From positions 186,001-250,000 of the forward strand of contig JAJEKV010000172.1 of assembly GCA_021234155.1 (NCBI GenBank): a stretch of DNA of 64,000 nt, given 5' to 3'. A program made the position numbers and the translations under genes. The notes beneath the pieces were generated by a model. The model saw only the letters and a program-made list of their open reading frames with translations. It was not told the DNA's origin and ran no database searches. Positions 1 through 13,096 of this stretch are shown here, in pieces. Position 1 is the first letter of the stretch; the number at the start of each line of letters is the position of its first letter. The stretch comes from Isoetes taiwanensis (taxonomy: Eukaryota; Streptophyta; Lycopodiopsida; Isoetales; Isoetaceae).

Positions 1-2760
1 GTCATTTGTATCCAAAAGAATGGCCAAACTAGAACCCCCGAAGTTGGTCCAAAAGCTCCCGAGCCTTGCTTTAACTCATTTCCTATGCCGTGTCAAGAAT
101 TCTCGGATGTCTTTGCTTGGGATTACTCGAACTAAAAGGAATTCCCCCTCTAAAGCAAAATTTGAAATAAAAGTAAAGATGGCTCGATCCCATTCAATGT
201 AAATTAAGGAGGATAAATTCGTCTTGCCGCCACTTATCTATGAAGAATTAAAACTATGGAGAGTTCTAAGGCTGATATGTGAGACATTGGAACCCGAGTG
301 GTTGTCTTGCATTGTGCCGGTCAAGAAGAGAAGTGGCCAACTTAGAATTTGTATTGATTATAGAGATATCAATAAGGTTACAATCAAAGACTGCTATCCA
401 CTACCGTTTCTAGAAGAAGTTTTGCATACCATGAGTGGAAAAAGAAGTCTATTCTCTTATGGATGGCTTCTCGGTTTTAACCAAATGAAGTTGATCCTTT
501 ATCACATTAAAAAACCGCCTTCATTACACCTTGGGAACTTATATGATGCTAAGAATGCCATTTGGTTTGAAAAATGCCCCTGCAACCTTTAGAGGAGGGC
601 AATGAACAATATTTTTGAGTCATTATCTCCCCAAGATTTCAGGGCTTTTCTTGATGATTTGACTCGGCCACCTCTTTGGAAGATCATCTCAAAACAATCA
701 CTAATATGTTTTTCTTTGTGCGAGATCCAGTGGTGTGAACTTAAATCCAAAGAAGTGTTTGTTTTGACCGACAAAGGTGTGTTGTTAGGTCATCGATATC
801 GGAAGAAGGAGTTCAGATTTGCTGCAGACAAGCCGACAAGAGTTCTCGACCTCCAAAAGACACCTAAAACATTGAAAGGCATCAAAGGTTTTGTTGGTAC
901 ACTTCAAGGCTTGAGGATTTACATCCCAAACTTCTCTCACATTTTGAGACCTATCACCAAGCTCACCAAAGTAGGGTATGTATCTAAAAATACAAGTCAA
1001 AAAAGTTCCAGGTTGAGTGGAATGAAGATTGCCAAAGGGCATTTGAATTGATCAAAGAAGAGATCAGCAAGAAGGTAACACTTCTTGCCCCTAAACCAAA
1101 TGAAGATTTCTAAGTTTATATAACAGTTACATCATTTGCTGTAGGATTAGCCTTATTTCGTAAGAACAAAGGGTACTAAATTATGCAGGAAAGCGTTGGT
1201 CGAACCACTGGAGGTGAATTACCCGGTCCTAGAGAAGTGCAACTGCTGCCCTAATATTTTTGACCACTAAATTCCCCCATCTTCGATACAAGCTCCAAAG
1301 ATTCAAGTCTATATGAAGGTCAATCCTCTTCCAATGTTGTATGGTAAACAAGCCCTCAAGACCAAGTTCTATAAGTGGGCTGCCATGCTTCAAGACTTTG
1401 CCATAGAAGTCCATCTTATCAAAGCAAAAAGATCCGAATAGTTTCATACCCTATGCCTTCTACAAATATGATTTGACCTCAAGAGGATCAACAAGAAGAA
1501 GTATGTCATTTAGTTGGAGAAGAACCCATTGTCAATTATCTAAGACATCAAGAGGTCCCCTCGCCACATTTTCACCATCCGAGAAAAGTTTAGGAAAAGA
1601 TGTCTAACATATGTGTTTGGTTGAGGACATTTTATGTAGGAAGATGCCTTCCACCCATTTTGTTGAGGTGCTTGGTGAAGAAGAACAGTCTGAGGCTCTA
1701 AGACATGCTCATGACCTCTCATTGTGGTGGACATTATTCTATGGATGCCATGACCAAAAAAAAATTCTAAGTTCTGGATACTATTGGCCTACACTTCATC
1801 ATGATGTCAAAAGTGCGCGGCAGAGTTGTTCGATTGTCAAAAGCATGCCAAGAAGCGCTCAAGGTACCTCCCTTTCACCTATTGTGGCCCCTGGCCCATT
1901 TCTTGTTGGGGATTAGATTTTGTTGGTCCTATACACCCATCTTCCTCCTGCGGACATGAATACATCCTAGTTGCTACAGACTTCTTCACTAAATGGGCTG
2001 AAGCAACTCCATTGACAAGTGCAAATGCAGATACCACAGCAAGTTTCCTACTGTCTAATATATGTGCTAGGTTTGGAGTACCATTGAAGATTGTTTACGT
2101 GAGGAACGCCTTTTGTGAATGAAGTAATAGACAAGCTTACCCAATTGCTTGAGATAAGACATACAAAAAGTTCTCGCTTTACTACCCTCGTGGAAATGGC
2201 GGCGGGAATCTACCAATAAGACTCGATATCCATTATGAAGAAGACAAGAGATAGGTTTCCAAGAAGTCGGGCATACAAAGTTGATCTATGCCCTCTGGTC
2301 TCCTGAGAACCACTTATAAAGTGGCTATAAAAAACACTCCTGCCTCTATTGTATATGGTACTAGCGTCATTCTACCCTTTGAGTTGCAGGTACTTTCGCC
2401 AAGGATGATGCAAATACAAGTCAAAAGTGAAGAGGATGCTATCAGTGCAGCAAATGCGGCAGTGAGATGCTAGCCCTTGAGGAACTTCGAGGATAAGACT
2501 CTCACAGTGATAACAGATCACAAGATGAAAATCAAGAAGAAATTTGACAAACAAGTAGAAGTCAACTATCGGGTTGGTGATTTGGTGCTTAAGTTAGCTA
2601 AAACAAAGATCCCACTCTAGGTAAGTTTTACGCAAATTGGGAAGGTCCATTTGTCATTTCTTCACATCTTTGGAGTAAACTCATATTACTTACAAGAGTT
2701 AGAGTTTGAGAGGATTTTGCCAAATCCTCTCAATGCACAAAGACTTGAAAGCTTATTGGA
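1..2760 (+). pseudogene. Ty3/gypsy retrotransposon pol relic (RT, RNase H, integrase)
   Basis: This is a degraded pol polyprotein of a Ty3/gypsy LTR retrotransposon, which would reverse-transcribe and integrate the element. Reading 5' to 3', the region before RT is seen at about 90-200 (a SDVFAWDY-like motif). The reverse transcriptase follows at about 224-600, with RICIDYRDINK and the CYPLPF motif. The connection/RNase H part lies at 780-1140 (FVGTLQGLRIYIPNF, then PITKLTK). The integrase zinc-binding part is at about 1690-1850 and the integrase core at about 1900-2120 (GLDFVGPI, then TDFFTKWAEATPL). Several frameshifts and stops separate these blocks. The core position that is normally SDNG reads VRN, so the second catalytic Asp is not visible. 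A remnant of the region after the core reaches about 2760. The domain order is typical of gypsy, not copia. The element enters from beyond the left edge, so gag and the 5' LTR are not in view. Family assignment is firm; the copy is clearly non-functional. Confidence 0.9.
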
Positions 2761-5700
2761 TCTAGACTAGCTAATGCTAGTTAGTATAGTTGTAGGTAGT
2801 CTAAAAAAGGTTGAAGTAGTTGAAATTGTTCTAGATATGATTTGCTAACACTATGGGGAGAAAACAATAAAAAGAAGAAAAGTTTTGAAAAGAAAAAAGT
2901 ATGTGTTTTGATCTTTAACATTGTCATTTGCGGGTTCATTAGTTGTTCCGTTTAAAGCCGACCCGGAAAAACCATTGCCTCCTAAAGTTGTGCTCACATG
3001 CGGGAACTCAAAATCATCATGAAGCAGTTCTTTGAACATCTCGTGATGAATACCGGGGATTGAAGTACTAACTCGAGTCATCATGTCATTTGCAGGACCA
3101 TCCTAGTCTTCCATACCATTCATTTTTTCATTTATTGGCCTCCCATTCATATGAGCCTTGCTCATACTTTTTATTCATCACCTACAGGGCTGCTATTCAT
3201 CCCGTGCATCATAAAAAGCGATCCTCTAACTCTCTATTTCATGTCATTTGCGTGGATCATCCCTTTACCCACTAGCCGCCTTTATACCACCACCATTTTT
3301 TCTTTTTGGGCAAATTTTTAGGACCATTACATCTTCTAGAATGTATGCGCACCCTTCCATAACATTCTAGCTTCATCCAAGACTCCTACAAGAATGGGTG
3401 GTGAAATCTAAAAGTATCAAGTTTTATTCACAAGATCATTGAAGCAGATTTTGACGTTCCCCAAGTTTCAACACTTATGGGAAGTCAAAAGAACATGGTA
3501 GCAGACCCTACAAGTTACAAATGTTCAAAAGTTGTCTTTGTGTTCAAAGTTGCGTAATTCATCACCAAAAAGTGAAGTACACATAGTTCTATCCGGTTTC
3601 CTATTCTCCGCACCATTTTCCATTCATGAAGACCTCAAGAAAACCTTATATTATCTGGGGGAAAGGAGATGCATTGATTTGGCATTCACTCTCATATATT
3701 TGCACTTTTCGGAGCTTTTATCTTAGCATTCTAAGAAGCTCCGATATTTTAAACAGGATAATTCAGATCCGGATGTCGGGAGAAGTTTTTACAGGTTTCA
3801 AGGTCGGGGACCAGCCATTTTTTTCTTTATAAAGATGTTGCCCCTTGAAGTGGCAACATGAAGAAGAGATGAAGATATGAAGAAAATTCTAAGTATTAGA
3901 GGAGCTATTAAGGAAAAGTATCAGGCTGAAAGAGAATCTAGGCCGGTGAGTACCCCTGCCAAAACCTCTAGCCAAAACTAGCCATCCTTGATTTTTCCCA
4001 AATTTTTGAGCCTATCTCCTATTTTTCCTTGAATTTCCCCTATCGCTAGCCAAATATGCTTCTAAAGATGCCTAAAAATCAAAAAATCTATACCTTTGCC
4101 AAGTGACATCCTAGTCATCATCCTAAAATGCCAAAGATGTCAAAAGCCAAGTGAAAGTCAAAAGGAAAGCCAAAAGGCACACTTTCCAAAAATACCCTTG
4201 CCACGTCATCAAAAGTCAAAATGCCACCTAGGATGGCCACCTTGCTCAAAAAATGCTTTGTCATCCAACTTTGGTTATATCTTTGCCACTTGGGCCAAAA
4301 TCATGCCACCTCATCAAAAATATCAAGGGCATTTGAAATCTCGAATTTCACTTAGGCAAAAGCCATGTTTGACTTTGCCACATCATCCTTCACTATGCCA
4401 AGTCATCATTTCATCATGTCACTATCCATTGCCCAATCACCATTGGTTCACCTTTTTTGCCAAAAATCAAAGTGCCATTTTCAAAATTTGACCACATCAT
4501 CTTGTAGCCCCAATGAAAATATGCCACACGGCACAAAAAATTTCCAAAAGACCTTATATAGACCTTTGAATTCCAATTCTTGGGAATCGTGCCCTTTGAA
4601 AAAATATAAAAAAAAATTGTCCTATTCTACCCTTTTGAGCCAATCACCCCCTCCACGTGGCTCACCCGGGCGTGTGGGGCGGTGGCAAAGAATCCCATGT
4701 GGGCAAGACACGTCAATTTACAAGTTTGCGTGGATCGGGCTATATATCCACAGGGCTGACTTTTCGATTTCGGCCTGTGGGATATATCCATTGAAGAAAA
4801 TTCTGCCAAGATCCATTAGGGTTCTATGATTCTCGGCTTCCCGCGCACTTTGAGTGATGCGGAAGCGATTCGCCGATCATAACCGACTTACGGAGCCAAT
4901 CGAATCATGAAGAAGATGCGAATTAATAGAGATCATGCCAAGAACAGCAGTATTGCCTATTTTTGGGAAAAAAGAGTTCGTGAGCCATATGCGAGACAAA
5001 TTGGAGCTCTAACTACCCCGACCGCGAGGTCTATAAAGGCGATCCGAGCCGTATTCCACAGGAGGAGAGGAGATTTTTGATTAGAAACCCGCCCTTGTTC
5101 TTGAAAGCCAAGATTTTTGAAGTTCTGATACAAATTCTATTTCAGAGTGATCGAATGGATTACCTGACAGTGTATTATGTTCCTAAGATAATCGAGAAAA
5201 GTTTTCTTGAGCAATTCATGGTGTTTCCCCTTTCTTCAATCGATTTACGTTTTTTTCAAAAAATTAGGGTTTTCCCATTTTTACATGCCGGTCCATTTTC
5301 GGCGCTTAACTTTGCCGCGAATTCCCCATCAATTTTTATCAACAAATGAGTTGAAATCAATTCAAGTTATCGATATTATCTAGATTTAGCTAAATTGATA
5401 GCTATCCCGCGAATTTGTTCAAAAATTCATCCGCATTCAAAGGAAGTTTATTCGCATCCCCAAGTTTTTTCTTCAATCATTTTCACTACCTTGTTGCAGA
5501 AAACATCCCAGTTGTACACATATCACCTCATTCCCTCACATTTGCACCTCTTTTCTCATCTTTTCACATCCCCTCACCACATCTTTGGCTCTCTGCACCC
5601 TAAACACAGAATTTGGCAAGTATCTTTTAGGAAATCCCACAATTTAGAGATTTGTGCATCACAGTTTTTGCAAGGATTCTGTGAAAGGCAACAAGGCTAT

Positions 5701-5900
5701 GGCCATTTGCATGAGTACCTTTTTTAAAAGCAGTGGCCCCTATAGTACTAACGAGCAAGGAAGAGGCTGAGAGAGCTCCTATAAAGTACTACTTTAGCTG
5801 GTTGTGTTCTTACTATGCTCTTCATTATTTGGGTGAATAAGGAATTTGTACTATTTACATATCAATAAAAAATAAAAATCTTACCCTTAAAAAAAAGGGC
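2761..5900 (+). repeat. Probable 3' untranslated part and LTR of the gypsy relic
   Basis: No coding sequence is recognisable. A purine-rich stretch at about 2866-2899 could be the polypurine tract. Later there is a TATA-like box (TATAAA, 5032-5037) followed by a G/A-rich leader, and an AATAAA-type signal cluster at about 5863-5876 close to an A-rich end. This order (tract, TATA, poly-A signal) is what a long LTR downstream of pol would show. The short phrase GTCATTTGC recurs at 2923, 3085 and 3243. The exact LTR edges cannot be fixed because the 5' LTR is outside the window. Confidence 0.4.
4740..4789. repeat. Inverted repeat with TATATATCC arms
   Basis: Arms at 4740-4754 and 4774-4789 (CTATATATCCACAGG against CCTGTGGGATATATCC) can pair around a 19-nt T-rich loop. 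It sits inside the presumed LTR of the gypsy relic. It may be a cis-element of the LTR or chance. Confidence 0.5.
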
Positions 5901-5935
5901 ATTATGAAGCCATATTAGCTATTAACTATTGCAAA

Positions 5936-6080
5936 TTTTTGGGTTGCCCCTAGGGGGGCAAACCCTCGTTTATGTGGATTTGTGGCATATCCTAGGTATA
6001 TGCTAGAATATGCCTAGAATATGCTAGTGACTGCTCCAAACCTATTATTTCCTGTAAACTCTCGGTCACCTGGGTTCTGG
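5936..6080 (-). repeat. Dispersed short repeat, copy 1 (SINE-like 3' end)
   Basis: Beginning at a short T run, the plus strand reads GGGTTGCCCCTAGGGGGGCAA and then several near-repeats of ATATGCTAG. The same series recurs at 19117-19270. Read on the minus strand, both copies end in the CCCCTAGGGGCAACCC palindrome followed by A's, as the 3' end of a SINE or other poly-A retroelement would. No clear RNA polymerase III A/B box pair was found, so the class is uncertain. Confidence 0.6.
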
Positions 6081-6308
6081 ATCGAGGATGTTTGGTAGGG
6101 GTAACCTGCAATCAAGTCAAACTCAATCTCGATCGATGTTGCACTTTTCCTGTGCTCAAAAATCCATGGACAAAATCTTGAAAAGAGTTGCCCGTCCTTT
6201 GCTAAGTTATTTGCTGATTCTTGATCTGTCTTGTAAATTTACACAACGAAGTAAAGTTCTTCATGCTCTTTAAGTTATTCTGAATATAACTCTTGACCGG
6301 ATCTGAAA

Positions 6309-8442
6309 TCAAAATCTATTCCTTGACAAGCCAAAGTTCTTTACATATCTCCGTGAAGCTAGGTCGTAGATGGGCAATTTGTATTCCCAACAACTCATGA
6401 CCATTGCCTTAAGAACGATTGGAATGCCTTTCAGGTAAAGGCGGCCTTTCTCCCTTCTTAGGAGTTCTATTATTTCTTGCGGAAAAGCACGAGGGAAAAT
6501 GGTGCATTTCTCGTAAGAATCTCGAACGAGCATGTCAAAACTATAAACATCCACTTTGCATGTGTATTGGTCTTTTTCTCTCTAGCGATCGTGTACATAA
6601 CTATCGCGGCTCGTATTTGATGCTGGGGAACACATCAATATCAGCAAGCTTTACCAGCAAGCATTCATCCTCTGTGTTCTTCACCAAAGACATTAGATGG
6701 CTTCATATGTTGGTAAATTAAACCGCTTTTTATGCATATGCCTCATAGCTTTGGCAAACTGGATCATGATATCAAGTGAAAGGGATAGAGGAAATGGAGA
6801 ATCTAGAGAAGCAATCTCATGAAACTTATAAACTCAGCTGTCCAGGATTTAATTGGAAACTCTTTCACTGCCACAAGTATGTTGCACCATAACGCTTCTT
6901 TTACATCTCCATAACCTCCATTTCCCTGTTCCAGATCTGAGTATTCAATATTGTGCTCATTTGATAGCAACAATAAGCCTGCTAACATTGGAATTAAACT
7001 TGTAACTACTCCAGGAAAACTTCTAAGAACTTTATTCCTACACTCAGAAACCCATTTAGATAGGGTTTGCCACTTGGATAAATTTTCAATTTTCAGATTC
7101 TCATATTTGAGCCTATGTAGCAATTTAAGTTTGTCTTGTTCACAACCCAACGTAAGAGTGGTTTGCAAAATACAGCAGTCGAGAATCCACTTTGTATCTA
7201 AAAGTGTTCAAGAATCACGCTTAACAACATCTAAGAGGCAAGATTCAAGAGTACGAGCGATTAAGCGGTTCATCATATGCATATATTCTAACATCATCGA
7301 CTATTTCGTGAAACTCACCAGAACTTTCTAGAATGATGGCAGCCACAGCTGGAGAATCGCATCCGGGCAATAGAAAAAAAGTTGCATGCCCTTCTTAAAA
7401 CTCGCATTTGACTCCAACCCCCCATCAGATCTGGCAGAGTTTGACTTTGTTTCTTCATAAAATGCAGCTAGCCACCACTACTCTACATATCTTGCAATAA
7501 ACGCTTCGGGGATTTGAACACAAGACATTGGTTATGATTAATCATTTCTTTGCTTATAAGTTTGTTGATTTTAATGTTAGAAGCCCAAGGAAACGATCCG
7601 ATCTCTCCTTCTTCCATTGTGAAAATTTCTCGGGAATTATGGACTTATTGGGATGTTCTAAAATAGCATCCAGAACTAGTCTAGTAATTATAAAAATGTT
7701 GGTCGGGCGTGCATGCGACTTCTTTTCTTTTTTTAATTTCTTTTTTCCACTTTCTCGGACGTGGGCACTCATTGACTACATACTTCTTACTTTTACTAGT
7801 GCAAACCTCATTCTTTTATCCTTTTGAAAGAATTGCAATATTTTTCTGGCCAAAATCTTTTGCCTAACAAAACTCCAATTCTGAAGTCTCATCCATCTGC
7901 AACTGGACATAAGGACGAACCACCACTTCCACAGTAGAGAGATAATCTGCTTCTATTCGTATGTAGTAGCATGATTCAATATTACAATGAGCCTCATTTT
8001 CTAAGCTCTAGAAGGATGTTTTTAACATGGCAATGACAAAGGGCATGGACTCTACACATCGACAAGTAGTCAAAATGCATCATGAGCACAAAAGGTAATA
8101 AGATAGGAGCAATGCATTTTAAGTATAGCAGATGCAATGGCCTCATTACATTCTTTAACATTTAACGGTTTTGTGCAAAGATGTCACCGAAAGCAGATAG
8201 TGTATTTTTTTGTTTGCGACCTCAAAGATCCGGTGCGTAAGAGGGCACATTGGTTTCATCCCTTGGGACATTTCTTCTCTAAGTGCAAGGCATATGCAAT
8301 CCCTTATGTCAGGGTCATGCTGATGGATGATGCAACTATTTTTCCTTGTGGTTATTCTTATAGAAATAGTGGACTCCAAATTGTATATGAAACTGTAGGT
8401 AACACAGCTGCATACATTTATGTCCATTGAAGAAGACACCAT
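6309..8442 (-). pseudogene. Broken intronless protein kinase
   Basis: The minus strand holds a protein kinase domain broken by several frameshifts and at least one stop. In coding order: a helical N-terminal part (about 8442-7170, pieces such as VRPYVQLQMDETSELEF and LLPGCDSPAVAAIILESS); a glycine loop GNGGYGDV followed by VAVKEF with the ATP-binding lysine (about 6930-6850); QFAKAMRHMHKKRF of the alpha-E helix (about 6770); KPSNVF from the catalytic loop (about 6700); VKLADIDV where DFG is expected (about 6640); and DVYSFDML, then a long C-lobe ending WEYKLPI (6554-6309). The HRD segment is lost and DFG reads DID. No introns are seen between the blocks. The order and spacing make the kinase call secure. 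The N-terminal part above 7.4 kb is less certain. The substrate cannot be told. Confidence 0.75.
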
Positions 8443-9105
8443 TTTGTCTAAATCATTGTTTATGTTTTTCTTTGTGTTCAGCCAATCCAGCCTGAATTGG
8501 GCTTTTCAAACTATGGTAGGTGTTTTCTTTAAGAAACTCTACTTGGATTGTTTGTTTTGCACTGGTTCCCAGATATTCTATTATTGTCGATTTCATCATT
8601 AAAATTTTAAACAGGAGCTGGAAATTTTTCAAGTTCCAACTATCTGTGGTCAGATATTTAGATAAATGGATACCATTTTTCCTTCTCTTCCACATCTAGA
8701 AATATTCCCTGTTTGGTTGCTTTGCTTCGAAGCTAGGTCCATTGATGGCTGTGCTTGGAACACCTTGATAAACATTGTCCAATGGCAAAGCCAGTTCTGT
8801 ATTTGAAGTAGCTATGTTTTTTTTTTTTTTTTGAAAAATGAAGTTATAGATGTCATTTCGATCCCTTTTAAGTTGTGTAATCTCCAATCATAACCAGGCC
8901 TCATGGGTGTATCATTTTCTCGAAAAGAACCCAAGCTTAGTGGAATATAATGTTCATTGAAATTCTTAAATGTTCTTGTATTTCTAGATCCTTATAACTT
9001 GGGTGATTGTTTCTTGTAAAGTATTTTGTCGACACACACTATAGCTCGATTGTTGCTGCCTGTTGACGGGGCTCATGCTACATGTTGTGAGGAAATGGCA
9101 ACAGC
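8443..9105. other. No recognisable gene
   Basis: AT-rich sequence with a T run at about 8818-8832. Short open frames occur on both strands but show no family motif. Confidence 0.5.
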
Positions 9106-9108
9106 AAT

Positions 9109-9765
9109 GTCAAATTCTAAAGGAGCTGCTTTGAAAGGACGTCAAATATGCATAGATACAATTATAGCGGAGGTATTATATTTATCATGCGTTCGAGAAT
9201 AGTCCGCCTTCTATTGAAGTTTGTGTTAAATACATAATCATCGAGGTATTTAATTTGACATGTGTAATAAAAGAACATACAAATTATGAAGTCTTTAAAT
9301 AGTGTAGGGGCTAGTTGCTTTCTGGCATTGATTGGAGGATGCGTTCAACATGGATGTGCTCGGGAGGTGCAATTGGAAGGCATAATCTCAGATGCTATGC
9401 TGCTACCTTTTGCATCTTGAAAGCTTGTGGCAGTACAAGATCCATGGACAAACGCAAAGAAATACATGTCAAGGTTGTTCATAAGGGTCTTGAGAGAGAC
9501 ATTCTTGTTGCTAATGCATTAGTTCACATGTATGCTAAATGTGGCTCATTCGCAGACTCCCAGGAGATCTTCAACAAATTATCAGATCGAAACATAGTAT
9601 CATGGATTTCTTTAATGCGGGATATGCTGCGCATGGATTAGGCCATGGAGCATTGGAGTGTTATGCCAGGATGCAAATTGATTATGTAACGCCAAATATA
9701 ATCACATATATATGTATATTGCCATGGCTAAAATTGAGTGCCGGTTTTGAGCAAAGTAGTTATCA
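9109..9765 (+). pseudogene. PPR protein fragment
   Basis: Pentatricopeptide-repeat proteins bind organellar RNA. Here at least three repeats of the plant PLS type are visible in three frames: KGAALKGRQI (about 9118), ALIGGCVQHGCAREVQLEGI (about 9325-9385), then ILKACGSTRSMDK, DILVANALVHMYAKCGSFAD, IFNKLSDRNIVSW (9412-9605), and after a frameshift GYAAHGLGHGALECYARM (9625-9675). An AT-rich stretch of about 130 bases (9176-9305) interrupts the first repeats. There is no start codon, targeting peptide or C-terminal E/DYW domain. It is a decayed fragment, probably a relic of the large PPR family typical of ferns and lycophytes. Confidence 0.88.
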
Positions 9766-10376
9766 GTGCCAAACAGAAATTATAGAAGCACAATTATCCA
9801 AATTACCAGCAACTCTAATGATGATAGAATATTTCACATTTTATCATAATCCAAATATTCTTTTGAAAATAAGGCCACATCTGTAGACCATGTTCAAACC
9901 TCTACTTCCTGTATAAACATGCAGCGCATAGTAGTACTTTTGGCATCTCAACGATGCTCTAATGACTTCTTAGTTAAATTATAAGATTATCCCACTTCCA
10001 AAAAATATTGAATGGTTGTTATCTTTTATTGTTGAGATTGTCGAAATATAGCATGTTGAAAATGCCTCCCACTTTTTTTTGAACAGGCCTTATCAATGGC
10101 AAGCCAGCTTACTCATATGGAGAAAGAAATGTAAATACGCCTCACTTTTCACTCATTGTCTGCAAACTCCAAATTCTAGAATTCAAATCAAGAATTAACT
10201 AACTGAAACAAAATCATTAAAACAAAGCACGCATAAACACCCACCCATAATCATCACCAACATAACTCCTTCATCAAGACCACACAATGCAACGTATGTT
10301 CACTGGTCCAAACTTAAAACATACAAATTCCACCTGACCCCTGCATCAATGCTTATATATCACTATCATTCCTAGG

Positions 10377-10415
10377 GAAGGGGAAGGAGGGAGGGAGGGA
10401 GGGAGAAAGAGAGGG
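10377..10415. repeat. Purine (GGGA)n microsatellite
   Basis: A run of G and A with an almost perfect GGGA/GGGAG period, about 39 bp. Confidence 0.85.
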
Positions 10416-10818
10416 ATCTATATTTAGCTATGGAGATGGAGATTCTTGGTCTCTGCGTTGATCCCAATCTTGCATTTCGAGTCTGCGATCATTGGGTTTT
10501 ACTTCTTCTTGCGCATTTTGGAGTTAGGCTATGCGCCAATGCTTTATTACTCTACAAAACTTGCTCCTCAGATGTTTGAAGCCATCTGTGACAAAAAATC
10601 GATTACAAGTCTTCAAGGAGTTCTCTCATTTCTATGCTGACGAAACATGTATTTCCATACTCTCCCCTATTAGACTTGTCCTTATGCTTCTACCATCCTT
10701 GTTCCATGCCGAGCACCAAATATCTCTTCAGGCCAATCCTCATAAAGTCATGGTATCAAATACTTTATTGTTTTCAAGTAGCAGTTTTGATTGATTGTGA
10801 AAACATGACTTTGAAGTA

Positions 10819-10868
10819 TGATTTAAGGCACTTCACCCTCCGGCCATGGAGGGCAACCCTCCGTGCGC
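10819..10868. repeat. Dispersed 'CCTCCGGCCATGGAGG' hairpin repeat, copy 1
   Basis: A 50-bp block beginning ATGATTTAAGGCACTTCACC and containing a CCTCCGGCCATGGAGG hairpin. It recurs at 31403-31453 with about 85% identity in the same orientation. The surrounding sequences differ, so it is a short dispersed element or a conserved tip of a larger one. Confidence 0.65.
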
Positions 10869-11447
10869 CTATAGCGTATTGTTTTAATGATAGATGCATC
10901 TTGCTTGCTTTGACTTCGGTTATTTTCTTCTGTTATGCTATGCCAAATTCAACCAAGGCTCAAATGGTGAATATTTGATCAACTTTTGTATTGATAAAGG
11001 AGTCTATAGGTGGAGTTTAAAGATACACACAATACGTGCTATAAATCATTATAGTGTAAGTTTATGTTCACGTTAGATCCCATCAAATTATGTATTCCTA
11101 GGGCTATGTATTAACTAATCATAAGAGTCTGAAATAGGACTTGTCCATGCCAAAAGAGCTTTGAGTCTTTCATTATAATCAAAAGCTCCTTTATGTTCCA
11201 CCTAATCTAAAGGTGAGTCTACACCAACCTGATATGCCAACTACCACAATACATACAAATGTTTAATAATAGTCGCATTATGACATGCATGCTGACTAGA
11301 CAAAATCGAATATTACCAATATTACAGTCTAGAAAGAAGTGAAACTATTAGTCCAGCTTTACATTCACATCATTAATACACTCCACCCATACCAAATCCA
11401 ATTAGAAATGGAGCTTGCTTAAACAATGAGACTGGCATTGAGATAAG

Positions 11448-11660
11448 GGCCCTACAAAAAGATCATGTGAAGTTTGTGTACAAGCATATTCATGTCCTAA
11501 GGAACCAATGACTACAAGGACAAGCACCTTCCTATTAGAAATTTGTGTTCCTTATTCTTGCACATAGTAAAGGAATGGAATTTAATTGATGGAATTCAAT
11601 CAATAAAATTATGTCCTTCACTTGATTTGTCTTAAAACGAATTTTTTTCTTGTTGATGAA
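11448..11660 (+). repeat. Local dispersed repeat, copy 1
   Basis: Begins GGCCCTACAAAAAGATCATG and continues through a phrase about a GAGGAACCAATG-like core and a TAGAAATTTGTGT block to a TTGATTTGTCTTA end. It matches 13097-13262 in the same orientation at roughly 75-80%. No coding potential is seen. The two copies flank about 1.4 kb. Confidence 0.7.
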
Positions 11661-12670
11661 TGTATAGGCCGAGTCATTGCCGTTGGCGGGTATGAGTCCT
11701 GTGGGGCCATATGACAACTTCTTCTAGGGTGGAATCCATGGCTTGGGCTCAAACAACGGTTCTACCGATCCTTTAGAAGTGGAACACAAAACTTTGTCAA
11801 CTGTCAAGGCAGTAGAAAGGGACCTATTGCCATGTCCAAGAATCAAAATCCGTTTGGCTGGTCTTGGAGTATGCATTTACCTTTTCAACTCGTGGGGAGG
11901 TTTGGCAAGGTCTTTTTCGGTCATATTCACTTTAAAGGTTTTTCCGTCAGTTCCAGGGGCTCTCGGCTTTTCATAGCCAGCTTTAGGTTTGTCCATATTG
12001 TGGATGTCCTTGTATGAAACATGATTAAGAACTAGTTGATGCTTTTCTCTCAGTGCACGACAGCCTGTCGATGCTACCCATCTCATTGTGGGGAGTAGCG
12101 CATTGCCATCTATGGCCCTTTCCTAAGTGGATCCTCACATTATGGGCATGCAGTCCATCCAGCTCTTTGGCGTACTTATAACCGATTTCCCACCCATTTT
12201 GTCCCTTTTGTTGGATCTTGGCGCTTCTCGCATTAATCGTCAAGGATTGTTATTCGATAATCCCCCATTTTCATGTCTAGATGTTCGCTTGTCTTTCAAC
12301 TTGCCGAACATCTCTTCCTCTTCTTGCTTCCCAGAGGTTTGTTCACACCAAGGGTTCAGTTCGGCGTCCGTGCCTTCTGGGCTTCTTCCTTGGTGGTCAC
12401 ATAAAGACCCCGCCATGTGATCAAACTTGATAAGGCGCCATACTAGGGTTCCCTACAATTTGCTCCCGCTACAGGTTAGGGGCCCCCACGCAATCTCTTA
12501 ACCTTCACTTATCCAAATGCACTCTGATGATGAACCGCACACTGGGAGGGTTTTTAGTACCTACAGCAGCTTCTGTCGAAGCAAAGGTAGTGGCTCCTCC
12601 TCCAATGTTAACCTAACTTTGGCACCACTGACGCGGTCCAGTTTCGAACCCCAGAAGAGCCTTCTACAAT

Positions 12671-12894
12671 TCTTTCACTTTTCTCATTCTTGCTAATGCT
12701 TCTGGTGTTAGACACCTTTCTATTTAAGATTGTCTTCAAGTGGACACTATTCACTTTTGGAGAATCCTGCTATTGATGAGATTCTTGCACTCTTCTCATT
12801 CTTGCCAACGCTTCTGTTGTTAGACACCTTTCTATTTAAGATTGTCTTCAAGTGGGCACTATTCACTTTTGGAGAATCCTGCTATTGATGAGTA
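12671..12894. repeat. 112-bp tandem duplication
   Basis: Two consecutive units (12671-12782 and 12783-12894) are nearly identical. The shared part runs from CTCATTCTTGC to CTATTGATGAG, 98 bp with only about four differences, so the duplication is recent compared with the surrounding repeats. Confidence 0.9.
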
Positions 12895-13096
12895 TGTGGC
12901 CTACAAAGAACTAAAAGGACTATGTCCTTTTAATTCGTTTGTATGAACAAGTTGTCTTAATTTGTTATTTTCCTAATCAATTTATATTGGCAAAGAGATA
13001 TCGTATAATGTGTCAAAACTAGGACTTGATTCCAACAAACTAGAGATACGAGCTTACAACACAAAAGGGACGTGATTCCAATAGACATGGGGATAT

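Larger units (their letters stand above)
9890..11440. other. Intergenic, no recognisable gene
   Basis: AT-rich sequence. It contains a GGGA-rich microsatellite at 10377-10415 and one copy of a dispersed hairpin repeat at 10819-10868. Open frames near 10446-10978 overlap in three frames and show no family motif. Confidence 0.5.

Noticed and set aside
11877-12420. Minus frames with FGKLKDKRTSRHE-like and KAGYEKPRAPG-like pieces, considered as a gag or transposon protein
   Set aside because: Protein-like composition, but no defining motif; left unannotated because the family cannot be supported.
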